Program-made: the position numbers and the translations under genes
Notes under the pieces: model-generated
Databases searched by the model: none
Seen by the model: the letters and a program-made list of their open reading frames with translations, nothing else
Told to the model about the DNA's origin: nothing
Source: an uncultured Microbacterium sp.
Lineage (GTDB): Bacteria; Actinomycetota; Actinomycetes; Actinomycetales; Microbacteriaceae
Assembly: GCA_947503655.1 (NCBI GenBank)
Contig: CANNEP010000005.1
Span: 1-62,271 of the forward strand
Direction: 5' to 3'
Length of the DNA stretch: 62,271 nt
Shown: positions 11,454 through 20,724 of the stretch, piece by piece
How the letters are laid out: each line of letters begins with the position of its first letter
How positions within the stretch are numbered: position 1 is the stretch's first letter

Positions 11454-12368
11454 ATGACGTACCGGTTGGGAACGCGCGCCTCAAAACTCGCTGTCGCGCA
11501 GGCGGGGATGATCGCAGAGCAGGTGGGAGCCGAACTCGTCACCATTACCAGCGAGGGCGATATTTCAACGCAGTCACTGCTAGAAATCGGTGGGCAGGGC
11601 ATCTTTGCCAACGCCCTGCGGGATGCGATGCTGCGCGGCGAGGTCGATCTGCTGGTGCACTCGTACAAGGATCTGCCCACCGTGACGATCGCCGAACTGT
11701 CGATCGCCGCGGTTCCGCCGCGTGCCGACGCTCGCGACGTGCTGTGCTCGCGCGATGGCCTGCGCCTCGATGAACTGCCCGCCGGCGCGAAAATCGGAAC
11801 AGGTTCCCCGCGCCGACGCGCTCAGCTTTTGGCCGCGCGCCCCGACATCGAGCTGGTTGATATTCGCGGCAACGTCGACACGCGCCTTGAGCGCCTCACG
11901 ACGGACGACCCCGAGCGACGCCTCGACGCCATCGTGCTCGCCGCGGCCGGCCTGCAGCGCGTCGGGTACGCCGACCGTATTACGCAGTACTTTGCCCTCG
12001 ACGCCTGGCCAACGGCACCCGGCCAGGGCGCTCTCGCTGTTGAGGTTCCCACGGGTAACGAGAGCATCGCCGCGCATCTCGATCACCGCGAGACGCGGAT
12101 CACGGCCGATGCCGAACGCGGACTGCTCGCCCGCCTGGATGCCGGCTGCGCTGCTCCCCTCGGCGCGCACGCCTTCGTCGAAGACGGGCTGTTGTTCCTC
12201 GACGCCACCGTGTACAGCCTCGATGGCACGCAATCCGTCTCGGCCTCGCACGCGGCCGCAGCCGACGAGCCGGATGCAGCTGACATCGTGGCTGACGCCG
12301 TCGCTGCCAGCCTGTTGCACCAGGGCGCCGCCGATCTTGCGCCCATGCAACGCCGCTTGAACAACTGA
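11454..12368 (+). CDS. hemC: hydroxymethylbilane synthase
   Basis: Joins four porphobilinogen molecules into hydroxymethylbilane. The protein has 304 residues. It begins [14 protein letters not shown], carries [12 protein letters not shown] and [10 protein letters not shown] in the middle, and has C232 in [13 protein letters not shown], the cysteine that holds the dipyrromethane cofactor. I chose ATG 11454, with AAGGA seven bases upstream; an ATG at 11439 overlaps the hemG stop as ATGA and would add five residues. It is the third gene of the hem operon. No uroporphyrinogen III synthase (hemD) follows in this window. Confidence 0.96.
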   Translation: MTYRLGTRASKLAVAQAGMIAEQVGAELVTITSEGDISTQSLLEIGGQGIFANALRDAMLRGEVDLLVHSYKDLPTVTIAELSIAAVPPRADARDVLCSRDGLRLDELPAGAKIGTGSPRRRAQLLAARPDIELVDIRGNVDTRLERLTTDDPERRLDAIVLAAAGLQRVGYADRITQYFALDAWPTAPGQGALAVEVPTGNESIAAHLDHRETRITADAERGLLARLDAGCAAPLGAHAFVEDGLLFLDATVYSLDGTQSVSASHAAAADEPDAADIVADAVAASLLHQGAADLAPMQRRLNN

Positions 12369-12384
12369 GAGCAGGAGATTTGTC

Positions 12385-13359
12385 ATGACCCTCCCGATTC
12401 GTCCGCGCCGCCTGCGGGCAACGCCGGCCTGGCGTCGCCTCGTGAGCGAGACGCACATCGCCCCCGAGCAGCTCATCCTGCCGATGTTCATTCGCGAAGG
12501 CGCCACCACGCCGACGCCGGTGTCATCGATGCCCGGCGTCGTGCAGCACAGCCTGGACTCGTTCCGCGATGCGCTGAACCACGCTGCCCGCGTCGGTGTG
12601 GGCGGTGTCATGCTCTTCGGCGTTCCCCTCCACAAGGACGCAACCGGAACCGGGGCGAGCGCCCCCGACGGCATCCTGCAGGAGGCGACGCGAATCGCGG
12701 GGAGCGAAGTCGGCGACGCCCTTGTCGTGCAAACCGACCTGTGCCTTGACGAATTCACCGACCACGGCCACTGCGGCGTGCTCGACGAACGCGGCGGCGT
12801 CGACAACGACGCGACGCTGGCACGCTATGTGGCGATGGCACTCGCGCAGGCCGAAGCCGGGTCGGCCTTGCTCGGGCTCTCCGGCATGATGGACGGCCAA
12901 ACGGCCGCGATCCGCGCGGCCCTCGACAACGCCGGACACACCGACGTCGCTCTTCTCGCCTATGCGGCCAAGTACGCCTCAGCGTTCTACGGGCCGTTCC
13001 GCGAGGCTGTCGACTCCAGCCTGGTGGGCGATCGCAAGACTTATCAGATGGACCCGGCGAATCGTCGCGAGGGTGCGCGCGAGGTCGCACTCGACGTGGC
13101 CGAGGGTGCTGACATCGTGATGGTGAAGCCCGCGCTGCCCTACCTCGACGTTCTCGCCGATGCCGCGGCTACCAGCCCCGTTCCGGTGTGGGCATATCAG
13201 GTGTCTGGCGAGTACGCGATGATTGAGGCGGCAGCCGCCAACGGTTGGATCGACCGCGAGCGCGCCATCGACGAATCTCTCATCTCTATCCGTCGCGCCG
13301 GAGCCGACGCGATCTTGACGTACTGGGCGGCCGAGGTCGCAGAAAGGTGGGCACGATGA
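12385..13359 (+). CDS. hemB: porphobilinogen synthase
   Basis: Condenses two 5-aminolevulinate molecules to porphobilinogen. The protein has 324 residues and a good AGGAGA site before ATG 12385. The Schiff-base lysines lie in [14 protein letters not shown] and [12 protein letters not shown], and the C-terminal [14 protein letters not shown] motif is typical. In the metal loop C120 and C130 are kept, but the middle position is D122 ([14 protein letters not shown]), a mix of the zinc and magnesium types. It ends in an ATGA overlap with hemL. Confidence 0.97.
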   Translation: MTLPIRPRRLRATPAWRRLVSETHIAPEQLILPMFIREGATTPTPVSSMPGVVQHSLDSFRDALNHAARVGVGGVMLFGVPLHKDATGTGASAPDGILQEATRIAGSEVGDALVVQTDLCLDEFTDHGHCGVLDERGGVDNDATLARYVAMALAQAEAGSALLGLSGMMDGQTAAIRAALDNAGHTDVALLAYAAKYASAFYGPFREAVDSSLVGDRKTYQMDPANRREGAREVALDVAEGADIVMVKPALPYLDVLADAAATSPVPVWAYQVSGEYAMIEAAAANGWIDRERAIDESLISIRRAGADAILTYWAAEVAERWAR

Positions 13360-14684
13360 CCACGCTGACCAACGCCGCCGCTGCGGAACGGGCGCGCGCC
13401 GTCATTCCCGGCGGTGTGAACTCACCCGTTCGCGCTTTTGCCTCGGTGGGCGGCACGCCGCTCGCGATCACGCGAGCCGAGGGTGCACACGTGTGGGATG
13501 TCGAGGGCAACGAATATGTTGACCTGGTCGCATCGTGGGGCCCGGCGCTGATCGGGCACGCACACCCCGAGGTTGTTGCTGCCGTGCAACGTGCTGCCGC
13601 CAACGGACTGTCGTTCGGCGCATCGACGCCAGCTGAAGCCGAGCTGGCCGAACTCGTCATCGACCGACTCACCATCGACGGCGTTCGTGGCATCGATAAA
13701 CTCCGCCTGGTGTCAACGGGCACGGAAGCGACGATGACCGCGGTTCGCCTCGCACGCGGCGTCACCGGTCGTGACGTGATCATCAAGTTTGCCGGCCACT
13801 ACCACGGCCACTCCGACGGGCTGCTGGCCGATGCCGGCTCTGGTCTTGCCACCCTCGCGATTCCCGGCTCCGCGGGCGTTCCGGCCCCGATCGCTGCGCA
13901 AACACTGGTCTTGCCCTACAACGACCGCGACGCCGTTGCGGCGGCCTTCGCAGCGCACCCGGGTAAGATCGCGGCGATCATCACAGAAGCGGCGGGCGCT
14001 AATGCGGGAATCCTCGCTCCCGAGGCCGGCTTCAATGAGTTCTTGGTCGCGACCGCGCACGCGAACGGAGCCCTGCTCATTCTCGATGAGGTGCTGACCG
14101 GGTTCCGCGTCAGCGCTGCCGGTTGGTGGGGTTTGGAGCGTGCGGAAGGCGCAAGCTGGCGACCCGACATTGTGACGTTTGGCAAGGTCATTGGCGGCGG
14201 CATGCCCCTGGCTGGCCTCGGTGGCCGCGCCGAGATTATGGATCAACTCGCGCCGCTCGGCCCGGTGTATCAAGCAGGCACCCTGAGCGGAAACCCGCTT
14301 GCGGTCGCCGCCGGGATCGCCACGCTGCGATTGGCTGACGACGCCGTCTACGAGCACGTCAATCACGCGGCCGCGGTGGTCGCGTCGTCGCTGAGCGAAG
14401 CACTGGAAGATGAGGGCGTTGAGCACGTCATCTCCCACGCAGGCAGCCTGTTTTCGCTCGCCTTCCGGAGCGGTTCCATCGCGACATACGACGATGCACG
14501 AGACCAAGAGTCGTGGCGATACCCGGCGTTCTTCCATGCCATGCGCGAGCAGGGCATCTCGCTTCCGCCAAGCGTTTTTGAAGCGTGGTTCTTGACCGCG
14601 GCTCACGACGATGACGCCATCGAGCGCATCGTCACGGCTCTTCCGGCCGCTGCCCGAGCCACAGCCCAAGCGGAACCTGCCTAA
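13356..14684 (+). CDS. hemL: glutamate-1-semialdehyde 2,1-aminomutase
   Basis: PLP enzyme that converts glutamate-1-semialdehyde, the product of HemA, to 5-aminolevulinate. The protein has 442 residues from ATG 13356, which overlaps the hemB stop as ATGA and is preceded by GAAAGG. The N-terminus [11 protein letters not shown] is characteristic, and the PLP lysine is K277 in [14 protein letters not shown]. It is the last gene of the hem operon and faces the next gene, which is on the other strand, across only 25 bp. Confidence 0.97.
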   Translation: MTTLTNAAAAERARAVIPGGVNSPVRAFASVGGTPLAITRAEGAHVWDVEGNEYVDLVASWGPALIGHAHPEVVAAVQRAAANGLSFGASTPAEAELAELVIDRLTIDGVRGIDKLRLVSTGTEATMTAVRLARGVTGRDVIIKFAGHYHGHSDGLLADAGSGLATLAIPGSAGVPAPIAAQTLVLPYNDRDAVAAAFAAHPGKIAAIITEAAGANAGILAPEAGFNEFLVATAHANGALLILDEVLTGFRVSAAGWWGLERAEGASWRPDIVTFGKVIGGGMPLAGLGGRAEIMDQLAPLGPVYQAGTLSGNPLAVAAGIATLRLADDAVYEHVNHAAAVVASSLSEALEDEGVEHVISHAGSLFSLAFRSGSIATYDDARDQESWRYPAFFHAMREQGISLPPSVFEAWFLTAAHDDDAIERIVTALPAAARATAQAEPA

Positions 14685-14709
14685 CGCGCGGCGCTGGGTC
14701 GAGCGGAGC

Positions 14710-15729
14710 TCAGTTCACGAGCATGTGATCGACCCAGCGCCCGAGCGTCGCGTAGGCGTCGTCGCGGGCGGGCTTTGCCGACAAGAAGATGTCGTGGAGT
14801 GCGCCGTCAATGCGCTCCACGGTGACCGCTCGACCGAGCTTCAGCGACGCTTTGGCAATATCGTCAACGACCAAGACGGTGTCAGCGGCCTTCGCCTCAT
14901 CGGACCACCGAACGCCAATCCAGGTGCGCTGCGACAGTAAGACACACACGGGCACGGCAATGCCGAGGCCCGCTTCAACGGTGTGCTGACCGTTCACGAT
15001 GGCGTTCATCCATCCGGCGTGCACCGGCATCGTGCGCTCGGGGCGCCACTGCGGATTGACCTCATACGGATCTTCGGCGTGAGCCACTTCTTGTTGCGCT
15101 CGGGAGTAGAACCCGAGATCAAGTTGCGGGCCGACCTCCATCGGGCGCAACCGTGCGGTCAACTGCACAAAAGCGGCAATCGCCTGGCGGGTGATACCGG
15201 TGATCTGTAGTTCAAGCCAGGGGCTGTTCAAGACAATCGCACTGGCCAAGCCGGCGTGTCGAGCCGCCCACAACGACAGCGTGAGGCCGCCCGTTGAGTG
15301 GCCCATCAGCACGAGGCGTCGATCGGAACGGGCGCAATCGGTTTTCCACCCCATCGCCGCGAGCGCTGCCGCGATGTCTTCGTCGTAGGTTGCGAGGTCG
15401 GCAACGTACCCCGGCGTCTGCCCCGGCCGTAGGGAGCGACCGTACTTGCGCAGGTCGAGCGCGTAAAAGTTCGCGCCGCGATCGTTCCAGAACTTCGCCA
15501 AGCGGCGTTGAAAGAAGTAGTCACTCCACCCGTGCACGTAGAGCACGTCGACGTCGGTCAGTCGGCGCTGATCGCCCGACAGCGTGCGCCACCACGTCGC
15601 CGGTGCGGCGAGGGATCGCACCACCGTGGCAACCACGTCACCCTCGCTGTCTTCGCCGAGCGTCAGCGTCGTCTGCTCAAACGGCGCACCGAGAATATCC
15701 GGCTTCCAGTCCCACATGTCTTCGACCAT
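14710..15729 (-). CDS. alpha/beta hydrolase, serine aminopeptidase S33 / lysophospholipase-like
   Basis: Cytoplasmic alpha/beta-hydrolase of 339 residues. VLYVHGWSDYFF gives the strand before the oxyanion loop, and the nucleophile elbow is GHSTGGL. There is no signal peptide or membrane segment. The fold resembles the Hydrolase_4 group (monoglyceride lipase and PldB relatives), but the substrate cannot be read from the sequence. The start at 15729 is ATG; a second ATG four codons later is possible. It is separated from the upstream fprA gene by two hairpins, so it is probably transcribed on its own. Confidence 0.85.
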   Translation of the reverse strand: MVEDMWDWKPDILGAPFEQTTLTLGEDSEGDVVATVVRSLAAPATWWRTLSGDQRRLTDVDVLYVHGWSDYFFQRRLAKFWNDRGANFYALDLRKYGRSLRPGQTPGYVADLATYDEDIAAALAAMGWKTDCARSDRRLVLMGHSTGGLTLSLWAARHAGLASAIVLNSPWLELQITGITRQAIAAFVQLTARLRPMEVGPQLDLGFYSRAQQEVAHAEDPYEVNPQWRPERTMPVHAGWMNAIVNGQHTVEAGLGIAVPVCVLLSQRTWIGVRWSDEAKAADTVLVVDDIAKASLKLGRAVTVERIDGALHDIFLSAKPARDDAYATLGRWVDHMLVN

Positions 15730-15737
15730 ACGAGAAA

Positions 15738-15790
15738 CGCCCGGAGCATGCTCCGGGCGACACTCGTTTCCCAGGCCTCAGGGGCCTGGG
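15738..15790 (-). terminator. tandem hairpin terminator after fprA
   Basis: Two hairpins lie between fprA and the hydrolase gene. The first met by fprA transcription is CCCAGGCC/GGCCTGGG with a 5-base loop (15770-15790). The second is a perfect 22-bp palindrome (15738-15759; CGCCCGGAGCA and its complement), followed on the minus strand by TTTCT. Confidence 0.7.
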
Positions 15791-15796
15791 ATGGGC

Positions 15797-17188
15797 TTAT
15801 GACTTCGTCGGGCGGGTCACGTCGCGTGACACGGTGACCATCTCATCGCGCGGAACAAGCTTGACGCGTGCGCGCTCGTGCGGTTCGCCGAGGCTCACTT
15901 CGTGCGCGTCGAGGCGGTGCCAGCCATCGAGGTCGGTCCACTGAACGCCACGGCTCTCAAGCAGTTCGATGATCGCTTCTTCGGCCGGGTTCTCGGGGTG
16001 CCACCACGAGCCCTGATCGTTGATCAGGTGCCGCACCGTTTCCATGGCATCAGACTTCGTGTGACCGATGAGACCCACCGGGCCGCGCTTAATCCATCCG
16101 GTTGCGTAGAGCCCCGGAACGCGCTCGTTGGAGTCTTTGCGCAGCACCTGGCCCTCGTGGTTCGGAATGACACCGTGCTTCTTGTCGAAGGGAACGCCAT
16201 CCAACGGGGAACCAAAGTAGCCGATCGCACGGTACAGCTGCTGAATCGGCACTTCACGAAGCTCGCCCGTGCCGACAACGCCGCCCTGTCCGTCCGGGCG
16301 GGTGCGCTCGTAGACGAACCCGGCAACGCGACCCTCGTCGTCGGTCTTGACTTCGACGGGCTTCGCATAGAAGTGCAGGTGCAGGCGGCGAGAGGCCTCG
16401 CCGCCTGCGTTATTGACGCCCGGGCGCTTGCGCCACGACTGCAGCACACGGTCAATCACCATGACCTGCTTGTTGCTGGCAACAGCGGTCTGGGCTGCCT
16501 CGTCATAGTCGAAATCTTCGTCGTAAACGACCATGTCAACGTCGCGCAACTCGCCCAGTTCGCGCAACTCGAGCGGCGTGAACTTCACCGAGGTGGGGCC
16601 ACGGCGCCCGAACACGTGCACATCGGTCACGGGGCTCTTCTTCAACCCCTGGAAGACGTTGTCCGGAACCTCGGTGACCAGCAAATCTTCGGCATGCTTT
16701 GCGAGCATGCGAGCCACATCCAGCGCAACGTTTCCGTTTCCGATGACGGCAACCGATTCACCGTCCAGCGTCCAGTCGCGGGGCACATCTGGGTGGCCGT
16801 CAAACCAGCTCACGAAGTCGGCGGCCCCGTAGGAGCCCTCCGCGTTGATGCCGGGGATGTCGAGGGACGTGTCACGCACGGCGCCGGTTGCGAAGATGAC
16901 CGCGTTGTAGTGCTTCTTCAGGTCATCCAGCGTGATGTCGGTTCCGAAGTGCACGTTGCCGAACAGACGAATGTCACCGCGATCAAGCACATCACGCAGC
17001 GCGTTGATGATGCCCTTGATGCGCGGGTGGTCAGGCGCGACACCGTAGCGAACCAGGCCATACGGTGCAGGAAGACCCTCGAAAAGGTCGATCGAGACAT
17101 CGAACTTACGCTCGGCCTTCAGAAGAATGTCGGCGGCGTAGATGCCAGCGGGGCCAGCGCCCACGATCGCAAGCCTCAGCTTGGTCAT
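15797..17188 (-). CDS. fprA: ferredoxin/adrenodoxin-NADP+ reductase family flavoprotein
   Basis: FAD and NADP(H) binding reductase of 463 residues, of the adrenodoxin reductase (FprA) type. The FAD motif is at the N-terminus (G10, G12 and G15 in VGAGPAGIYAA), with APYGLVRYGVAPDHP next, as in the family. The NADP-binding VIGNGNVALDVARML lies near residues 147-160, and the C-terminal GWIKRGPVGLIGHTKSDA is characteristic. Such enzymes pass electrons between NADPH and ferredoxins, for example to cytochromes P450; the partner is not in the window. ATG 17188 has an AAGGAACC site. Confidence 0.93.
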   Translation of the reverse strand: MTKLRLAIVGAGPAGIYAADILLKAERKFDVSIDLFEGLPAPYGLVRYGVAPDHPRIKGIINALRDVLDRGDIRLFGNVHFGTDITLDDLKKHYNAVIFATGAVRDTSLDIPGINAEGSYGAADFVSWFDGHPDVPRDWTLDGESVAVIGNGNVALDVARMLAKHAEDLLVTEVPDNVFQGLKKSPVTDVHVFGRRGPTSVKFTPLELRELGELRDVDMVVYDEDFDYDEAAQTAVASNKQVMVIDRVLQSWRKRPGVNNAGGEASRRLHLHFYAKPVEVKTDDEGRVAGFVYERTRPDGQGGVVGTGELREVPIQQLYRAIGYFGSPLDGVPFDKKHGVIPNHEGQVLRKDSNERVPGLYATGWIKRGPVGLIGHTKSDAMETVRHLINDQGSWWHPENPAEEAIIELLESRGVQWTDLDGWHRLDAHEVSLGEPHERARVKLVPRDEMVTVSRDVTRPTKS

Positions 17189-17257
17189 TCGGTTCCTTCC
17201 TGCGGTGAGCGATGCTCACGAGTTCTGAACGCGGGAGCGCATCCCGGCGTGGAGTAC

Positions 17258-18319
17258 TTAGGCCGAGCGATCTACGACCGCGTCAGCAAAACGAGTTAGT
17301 GCTTCGCGTACCTGCCCCGAGGGCAACACACTCAGCGCCGCAACGGCTTCATCCGACCACCGGCGAGCGAGCGCCGTGGTCTGCGTCGTGACGTCGTGCA
17401 GGCGCAATTCTTCCAGAGCTGCATCAAGAATTGCTGGGTCTGCCCCGGCCGCGATCTCGGCGACACCAGCGTCGATGCGCGACTTGAGTGCACGGGATGC
17501 CTCATCGGGAGCGGCCGCCAACAAGAGGTAGGGCATGGTCATGACGCCAGCGCGAAGATCCGTGCCCGGAACCTTGCCGGTCTGCTCGGGATCGGCCGAG
17601 AGGTCAATCACGTCGTCTTGGAGCTGGAAGGCAACGCCCACCTTTTCGCCGAATTCGACGACCGCTGCTTCAAACTCTTCGGGCGCGTTCGAGAAGATGA
17701 TTCCGCACTGCGCGGCCGCCGCGATCAGCGAACCGGTCTTGTCAGCCAGGACTCGCAGGTAGAACTCGATCTCGTCGTAGCCCTCTTCGGGGCCGACGGT
17801 TTCGTGCATTTGACCGATCACGAGGCGCTCAAACGTGTCGGCCTGCAGCTGCATGGCGCGCTCTCCTCGCTTGGACATGAGCTGGCTAGCCCGGGAGAAG
17901 AGCAAATCTCCCGTCAAAATCGCAATGTTGTTGCCCCACACCTGGTGGGCGCTGGGCACACCGCGGCGCTTGTCTGACGAGTCCATGACATCGTCGTGGT
18001 ACAGCGAACCCAGGTGCGTCATCTCGAGGGCTTTTGCTGCGTCGATGACACCATCGGTCGTTCCGTCACCCAATTGCGCGGTCAGCAACACCAGCATCGG
18101 ACGCAACCGTTTGCCGCCCGCCTCCAGCAGGTACCGGCTGGCAGCGTCGGCAAGGCGGTCTGTCATCCGCAGGTCTTGCGCGAGCTCGGTCTCGACGCGA
18201 TCGAGTCCGTCTTCGATTGCCGTCAGCATCTTGCGCGCGCGCGGTCCAACGAAAATGCGGTCGCTCAGTCCAAGGCGGTTCGCTACACGGGAACCGGGCG
18301 CGGAGGGGCTCGGAGTCAC
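17258..18319 (-). CDS. polyprenyl diphosphate synthase (menaquinone side chain)
   Basis: Trans-prenyl chain synthase of 353 residues. The first aspartate-rich motif is HDDVMDSSDKRRG near residues 108-115, and the second is LQDDVIDLSAD near residue 233. GGKRLRPMLVLL precedes the first, as in long-chain enzymes (octaprenyl, heptaprenyl and similar). Its position next to menG and close to menA suggests it makes the isoprenoid tail attached by MenA; chain length cannot be read with confidence. GTG 18319 has a -10 element six bases upstream and no ribosome binding site. It follows menG by only 9 bp but has this promoter of its own. Confidence 0.92.
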   Translation of the reverse strand: MTPSPSAPGSRVANRLGLSDRIFVGPRARKMLTAIEDGLDRVETELAQDLRMTDRLADAASRYLLEAGGKRLRPMLVLLTAQLGDGTTDGVIDAAKALEMTHLGSLYHDDVMDSSDKRRGVPSAHQVWGNNIAILTGDLLFSRASQLMSKRGERAMQLQADTFERLVIGQMHETVGPEEGYDEIEFYLRVLADKTGSLIAAAAQCGIIFSNAPEEFEAAVVEFGEKVGVAFQLQDDVIDLSADPEQTGKVPGTDLRAGVMTMPYLLLAAAPDEASRALKSRIDAGVAEIAAGADPAILDAALEELRLHDVTTQTTALARRWSDEAVAALSVLPSGQVREALTRFADAVVDRSA

Positions 18320-18325
18320 GAGTCC

Positions 18326-18331
18326 AGACTA
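18326..18331 (-). promoter_or_regulatory. -10 element of the prenyl synthase gene, leaderless
   Basis: TAGTCT on the minus strand, six bases before the GTG at 18319. It lies over the last codon of menG, so the two genes can be expressed apart. Confidence 0.5.
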
Positions 18332-19081
18332 CCCGTTGCGGGAGGGATCGTTCGCGCTGTGCTCGGCGAACGGTTTGGTTGCTCGATGCAGGGCAACAAT
18401 CCCGAAGGTGAGGTCGCGGTGAGCGACGTTCACCCAACCGGCGTTACGAATCCACGCCGACAACTTCTTTTGGTCAGGCCACGTCGCAATTGACTCGTTG
18501 AGGTAGTCGTATGCCTCCGCGTTCGACGAAACGAAGCGCGCGATCGTCGGCAGAATCATGTCGTTGTAGAAGCGATACAGCGCACGAAAGACCGCGTTGC
18601 GGGGAGTGGAGAACTCGCTGATCACGAGCATGCCACCGGGCTTGGTGACCCGCAGCATCTCTTGCAACGCAATGCGTGGTTCCGCGACGTTGCGCAGTCC
18701 ATAAGAAATGGTGACCGTATCGAACTCGTCGTCGCCGAACGGGAGGTTCATCGCGTCGGCCTCAACGAAGGTGAGGTTGTCGATGTGGCCGTGACGGCGC
18801 TCACCCTCGGCGATCATGCCGCGCGAGAAATCGCCCGCAACAACCTGTGCGCCGCTCTTCGCCAGAACAACGGAGGAGGCACCCGTGCCGGCGGCCAGGT
18901 CAAGAATCTTCTGGCCGGGGCGGGGGTCAATAGCTTTGACCGTCGCGATGCGCCACAGCTTGTCTTGCCCGAGGCTCAGCACCGAATTGGTGCGGTCGTA
19001 GTTGGCAGCAACCTGGTCGAACATCCCGCTCACGCGGGCAGGATCTTTGCCGAGGTCGGCGCGATTGGGCTCTGGAGTCAC
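18329..19081 (-). CDS. menG: demethylmenaquinone methyltransferase
   Basis: SAM-dependent C-methyltransferase of the UbiE/MenG family, 250 residues, for the last step of menaquinone synthesis. VSGMFDQVAANYDRTNSVLSLG at the N-terminus and the SAM loop ILDLAAGTGASS near residue 60 are diagnostic, followed by ISYGLRNV and LRVTKPGGMLVISEFS. The GTG at 19081 follows TAGACT by six bases and is probably leaderless. It diverges from a small lipoprotein locus and menF. Confidence 0.95.
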   Translation of the reverse strand: MTPEPNRADLGKDPARVSGMFDQVAANYDRTNSVLSLGQDKLWRIATVKAIDPRPGQKILDLAAGTGASSVVLAKSGAQVVAGDFSRGMIAEGERRHGHIDNLTFVEADAMNLPFGDDEFDTVTISYGLRNVAEPRIALQEMLRVTKPGGMLVISEFSTPRNAVFRALYRFYNDMILPTIARFVSSNAEAYDYLNESIATWPDQKKLSAWIRNAGWVNVAHRDLTFGIVALHRATKPFAEHSANDPSRNG

Positions 19082-19087
19082 CCGTCG

Positions 19088-19093
19088 AGTCTA
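19088..19093 (-). promoter_or_regulatory. menG -10 element, leaderless
   Basis: TAGACT on the minus strand, six bases before the GTG start of menG, with no ribosome binding site between. Confidence 0.5.
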
Positions 19094-19179
19094 TGGGGTG
19101 CGTCTGTTGTGCGGCTGAATGTCGGTGGTTTCACGCGGGGTCGGCGTACGCTGTGCTCACGCAGACGTAAGGGGACATC

Positions 19180-19406
19180 ATGCGCACAGTGATCGCGGCC
19201 ATCGTCGTGGGTTTCGCTCTCGTTCTGAGTGGGTGCTCCCCCGCTGCCCCCACACCGACCGCGACGGATGCACCGGCGCAACCAGCACCGATCTGAAGCT
19301 CACCTGGTCAGACGGAACCACGGATGAGTGGGGCACGTATCGTTGCGGCGGAGACAACCCCGCGTTTGTGGTTAAGCTCACCGAGCTCATCGCCTCGTGG
19401 CGCTAG
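19180..19406 (+). pseudogene. small lipoprotein, interrupted by a frameshift
   Basis: ATG 19180 has an AAGGGGA ribosome binding site and opens a lipoprotein signal (VIAAIVVGFALVLSGC, lipobox LSGC) followed by a Pro/Thr/Ala linker. That frame ends at TGA 19294-19296. A different frame then continues without stop to TAG 19404-19406 as TDLKLTWSDGTTDEWGTYRC and on to a normal-looking C-terminus. Joined, they would give one lipoprotein of about 76 residues. A shift of one reading frame close to 19270-19294 would repair it. This is either a real frameshift mutation or a sequencing error. The function is unknown. Confidence 0.65.
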
Positions 19407-19456
19407 AGCCATCGCGGGGCGCGGCGGCCGGAAGCTGCCCGCCGAGCGCCGAACGG

Positions 19457-19462
19457 TAGGCT
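19457..19462 (+). promoter_or_regulatory. menF -10 element, leaderless
   Basis: TAGGCT lies six bases before the GTG at 19469 and no Shine-Dalgarno sequence is present. Confidence 0.5.
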
Positions 19463-19468
19463 AGAGCG

Positions 19469-20716
19469 GTGACTTCTGCGGATTCGCCTGCTCTGGTGAG
19501 CGTCATCTCGCGGCCGACTGACCGCGTCGACGAGCTTCTCACCTTCACCTCCCCCGACACCCCTCTCGCATGGTGGCGGCGAGGCGATGGCTTTGTCGGA
19601 TTTGGGGTCGCCGCCACGCTCACGGCGTCGGGAGCGAACCGCACGGCAGAGCTCGCCGCGCAATGGCGTGACTTTGTTGCTTCTGCGTCGATCGACGACA
19701 CGGTGGGGGTCATGGGCTCCGGTCTGGTGGCCTTCGGTGCGATTGCGTTCGACGCCGAATCAGCCGCAACCAGCACCCTGATCGTTCCGCGTGTGATTGT
19801 CGGCCAGCGCCACGACGCGGCGTGGGTCACCACGATCACACCGGCGGGCGCCGCACCGATCGACCCGGTCGAAACCGGGTTCGGTGACTATTGGCCGGCA
19901 ACCCTTGGCCCCGGGCTTCTGACTCCTGAGGGCTATCAACAGGCCGTGCGCGACGGCTTGGCGGCGATCGCCGATGGCACCGTCGGTAAGGTCGTCTTGG
20001 CCCGCGACATCGTCGGAACCATCCCCGCCGACGCCGACCTGCGCCGCCTGTCGCGGGCACTGCAGGCCGGATACCCCGACTGCTGGAACTTCGCGGTTGA
20101 CGGGCTGATCGGCGCTTCGCCCGAGACCCTTGTGACCGTGTCAAACGGCACCCTGACCGCACGCGTGCTGGCCGGCACCGCCTCGCGCGGAGCCGATGCC
20201 GACGCCGACACGGCGGCCGCGACGGCTCTTGTAACCTCGCAAAAGGATCAAGACGAACACCGCTATGCCGTCGCCAGCGTGACTGCGGCACTGGCCACCC
20301 ACACGACCGCGCTGGCCGCGAGCGAACAACCCTTCATGCTGAAGCTGCCCAACGTGTGGCACCTCGCGACCGACATTGAAGCCACGCTCGGCGAGCGTGA
20401 GTCCAGCCTTGACCTCGTCGCCGCGTTGCACCCGACCGCTGCCGTTGCCGGCACACCGACCGCGGTCGCGCTCGACGTGATCCGCCGGCTCGAACCCTTC
20501 GATCGACACCGCTATGCCGGTCCCGTGGGTTGGATCGATGCCGCGGGCGACGGCGAGTGGGCGATCGCCCTGCGCTGTGCCCAGTTTGAGCCTGTCGACG
20601 ATCACATCCGTGTCACCGCCCACGCGGGTGCGGGCATCGTCGCCGGCAGCGACCCCGAAAAAGAAATGCTCGAGACCCGGGTCAAGTTCCGCCCCATCAT
20701 CGACGCCATCGCTTAG
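19469..20716 (+). CDS. menF: isochorismate synthase
   Basis: Chorismate-binding enzyme of 415 residues that isomerises chorismate to isochorismate, the entry step to menaquinone. The conserved blocks KVVLARDI, GASPETLV, ALHPTAAVAGTP, RYAGPVGW and AHAGAGIVAGSDPEKE occur in family order in the C-terminal two thirds. An isochorismate synthase of a siderophore pathway would look similar, but the surrounding men genes favour menaquinone. It begins with GTG after a leaderless-type -10 element and stands alone on the plus strand, opposite menG. Confidence 0.92.
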   Translation: MTSADSPALVSVISRPTDRVDELLTFTSPDTPLAWWRRGDGFVGFGVAATLTASGANRTAELAAQWRDFVASASIDDTVGVMGSGLVAFGAIAFDAESAATSTLIVPRVIVGQRHDAAWVTTITPAGAAPIDPVETGFGDYWPATLGPGLLTPEGYQQAVRDGLAAIADGTVGKVVLARDIVGTIPADADLRRLSRALQAGYPDCWNFAVDGLIGASPETLVTVSNGTLTARVLAGTASRGADADADTAAATALVTSQKDQDEHRYAVASVTAALATHTTALAASEQPFMLKLPNVWHLATDIEATLGERESSLDLVAALHPTAAVAGTPTAVALDVIRRLEPFDRHRYAGPVGWIDAAGDGEWAIALRCAQFEPVDDHIRVTAHAGAGIVAGSDPEKEMLETRVKFRPIIDAIA

Positions 20717-20724
20717 CCCCCGTT

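Noticed and set aside
15878..17299. A 473-codon frame opposite fprA and similar antisense frames opposite aspS, glpD, the ABC genes and the Pollux-like gene
   Set aside because: All are shadows of well-identified genes in high-GC DNA; the real genes carry complete family motifs.
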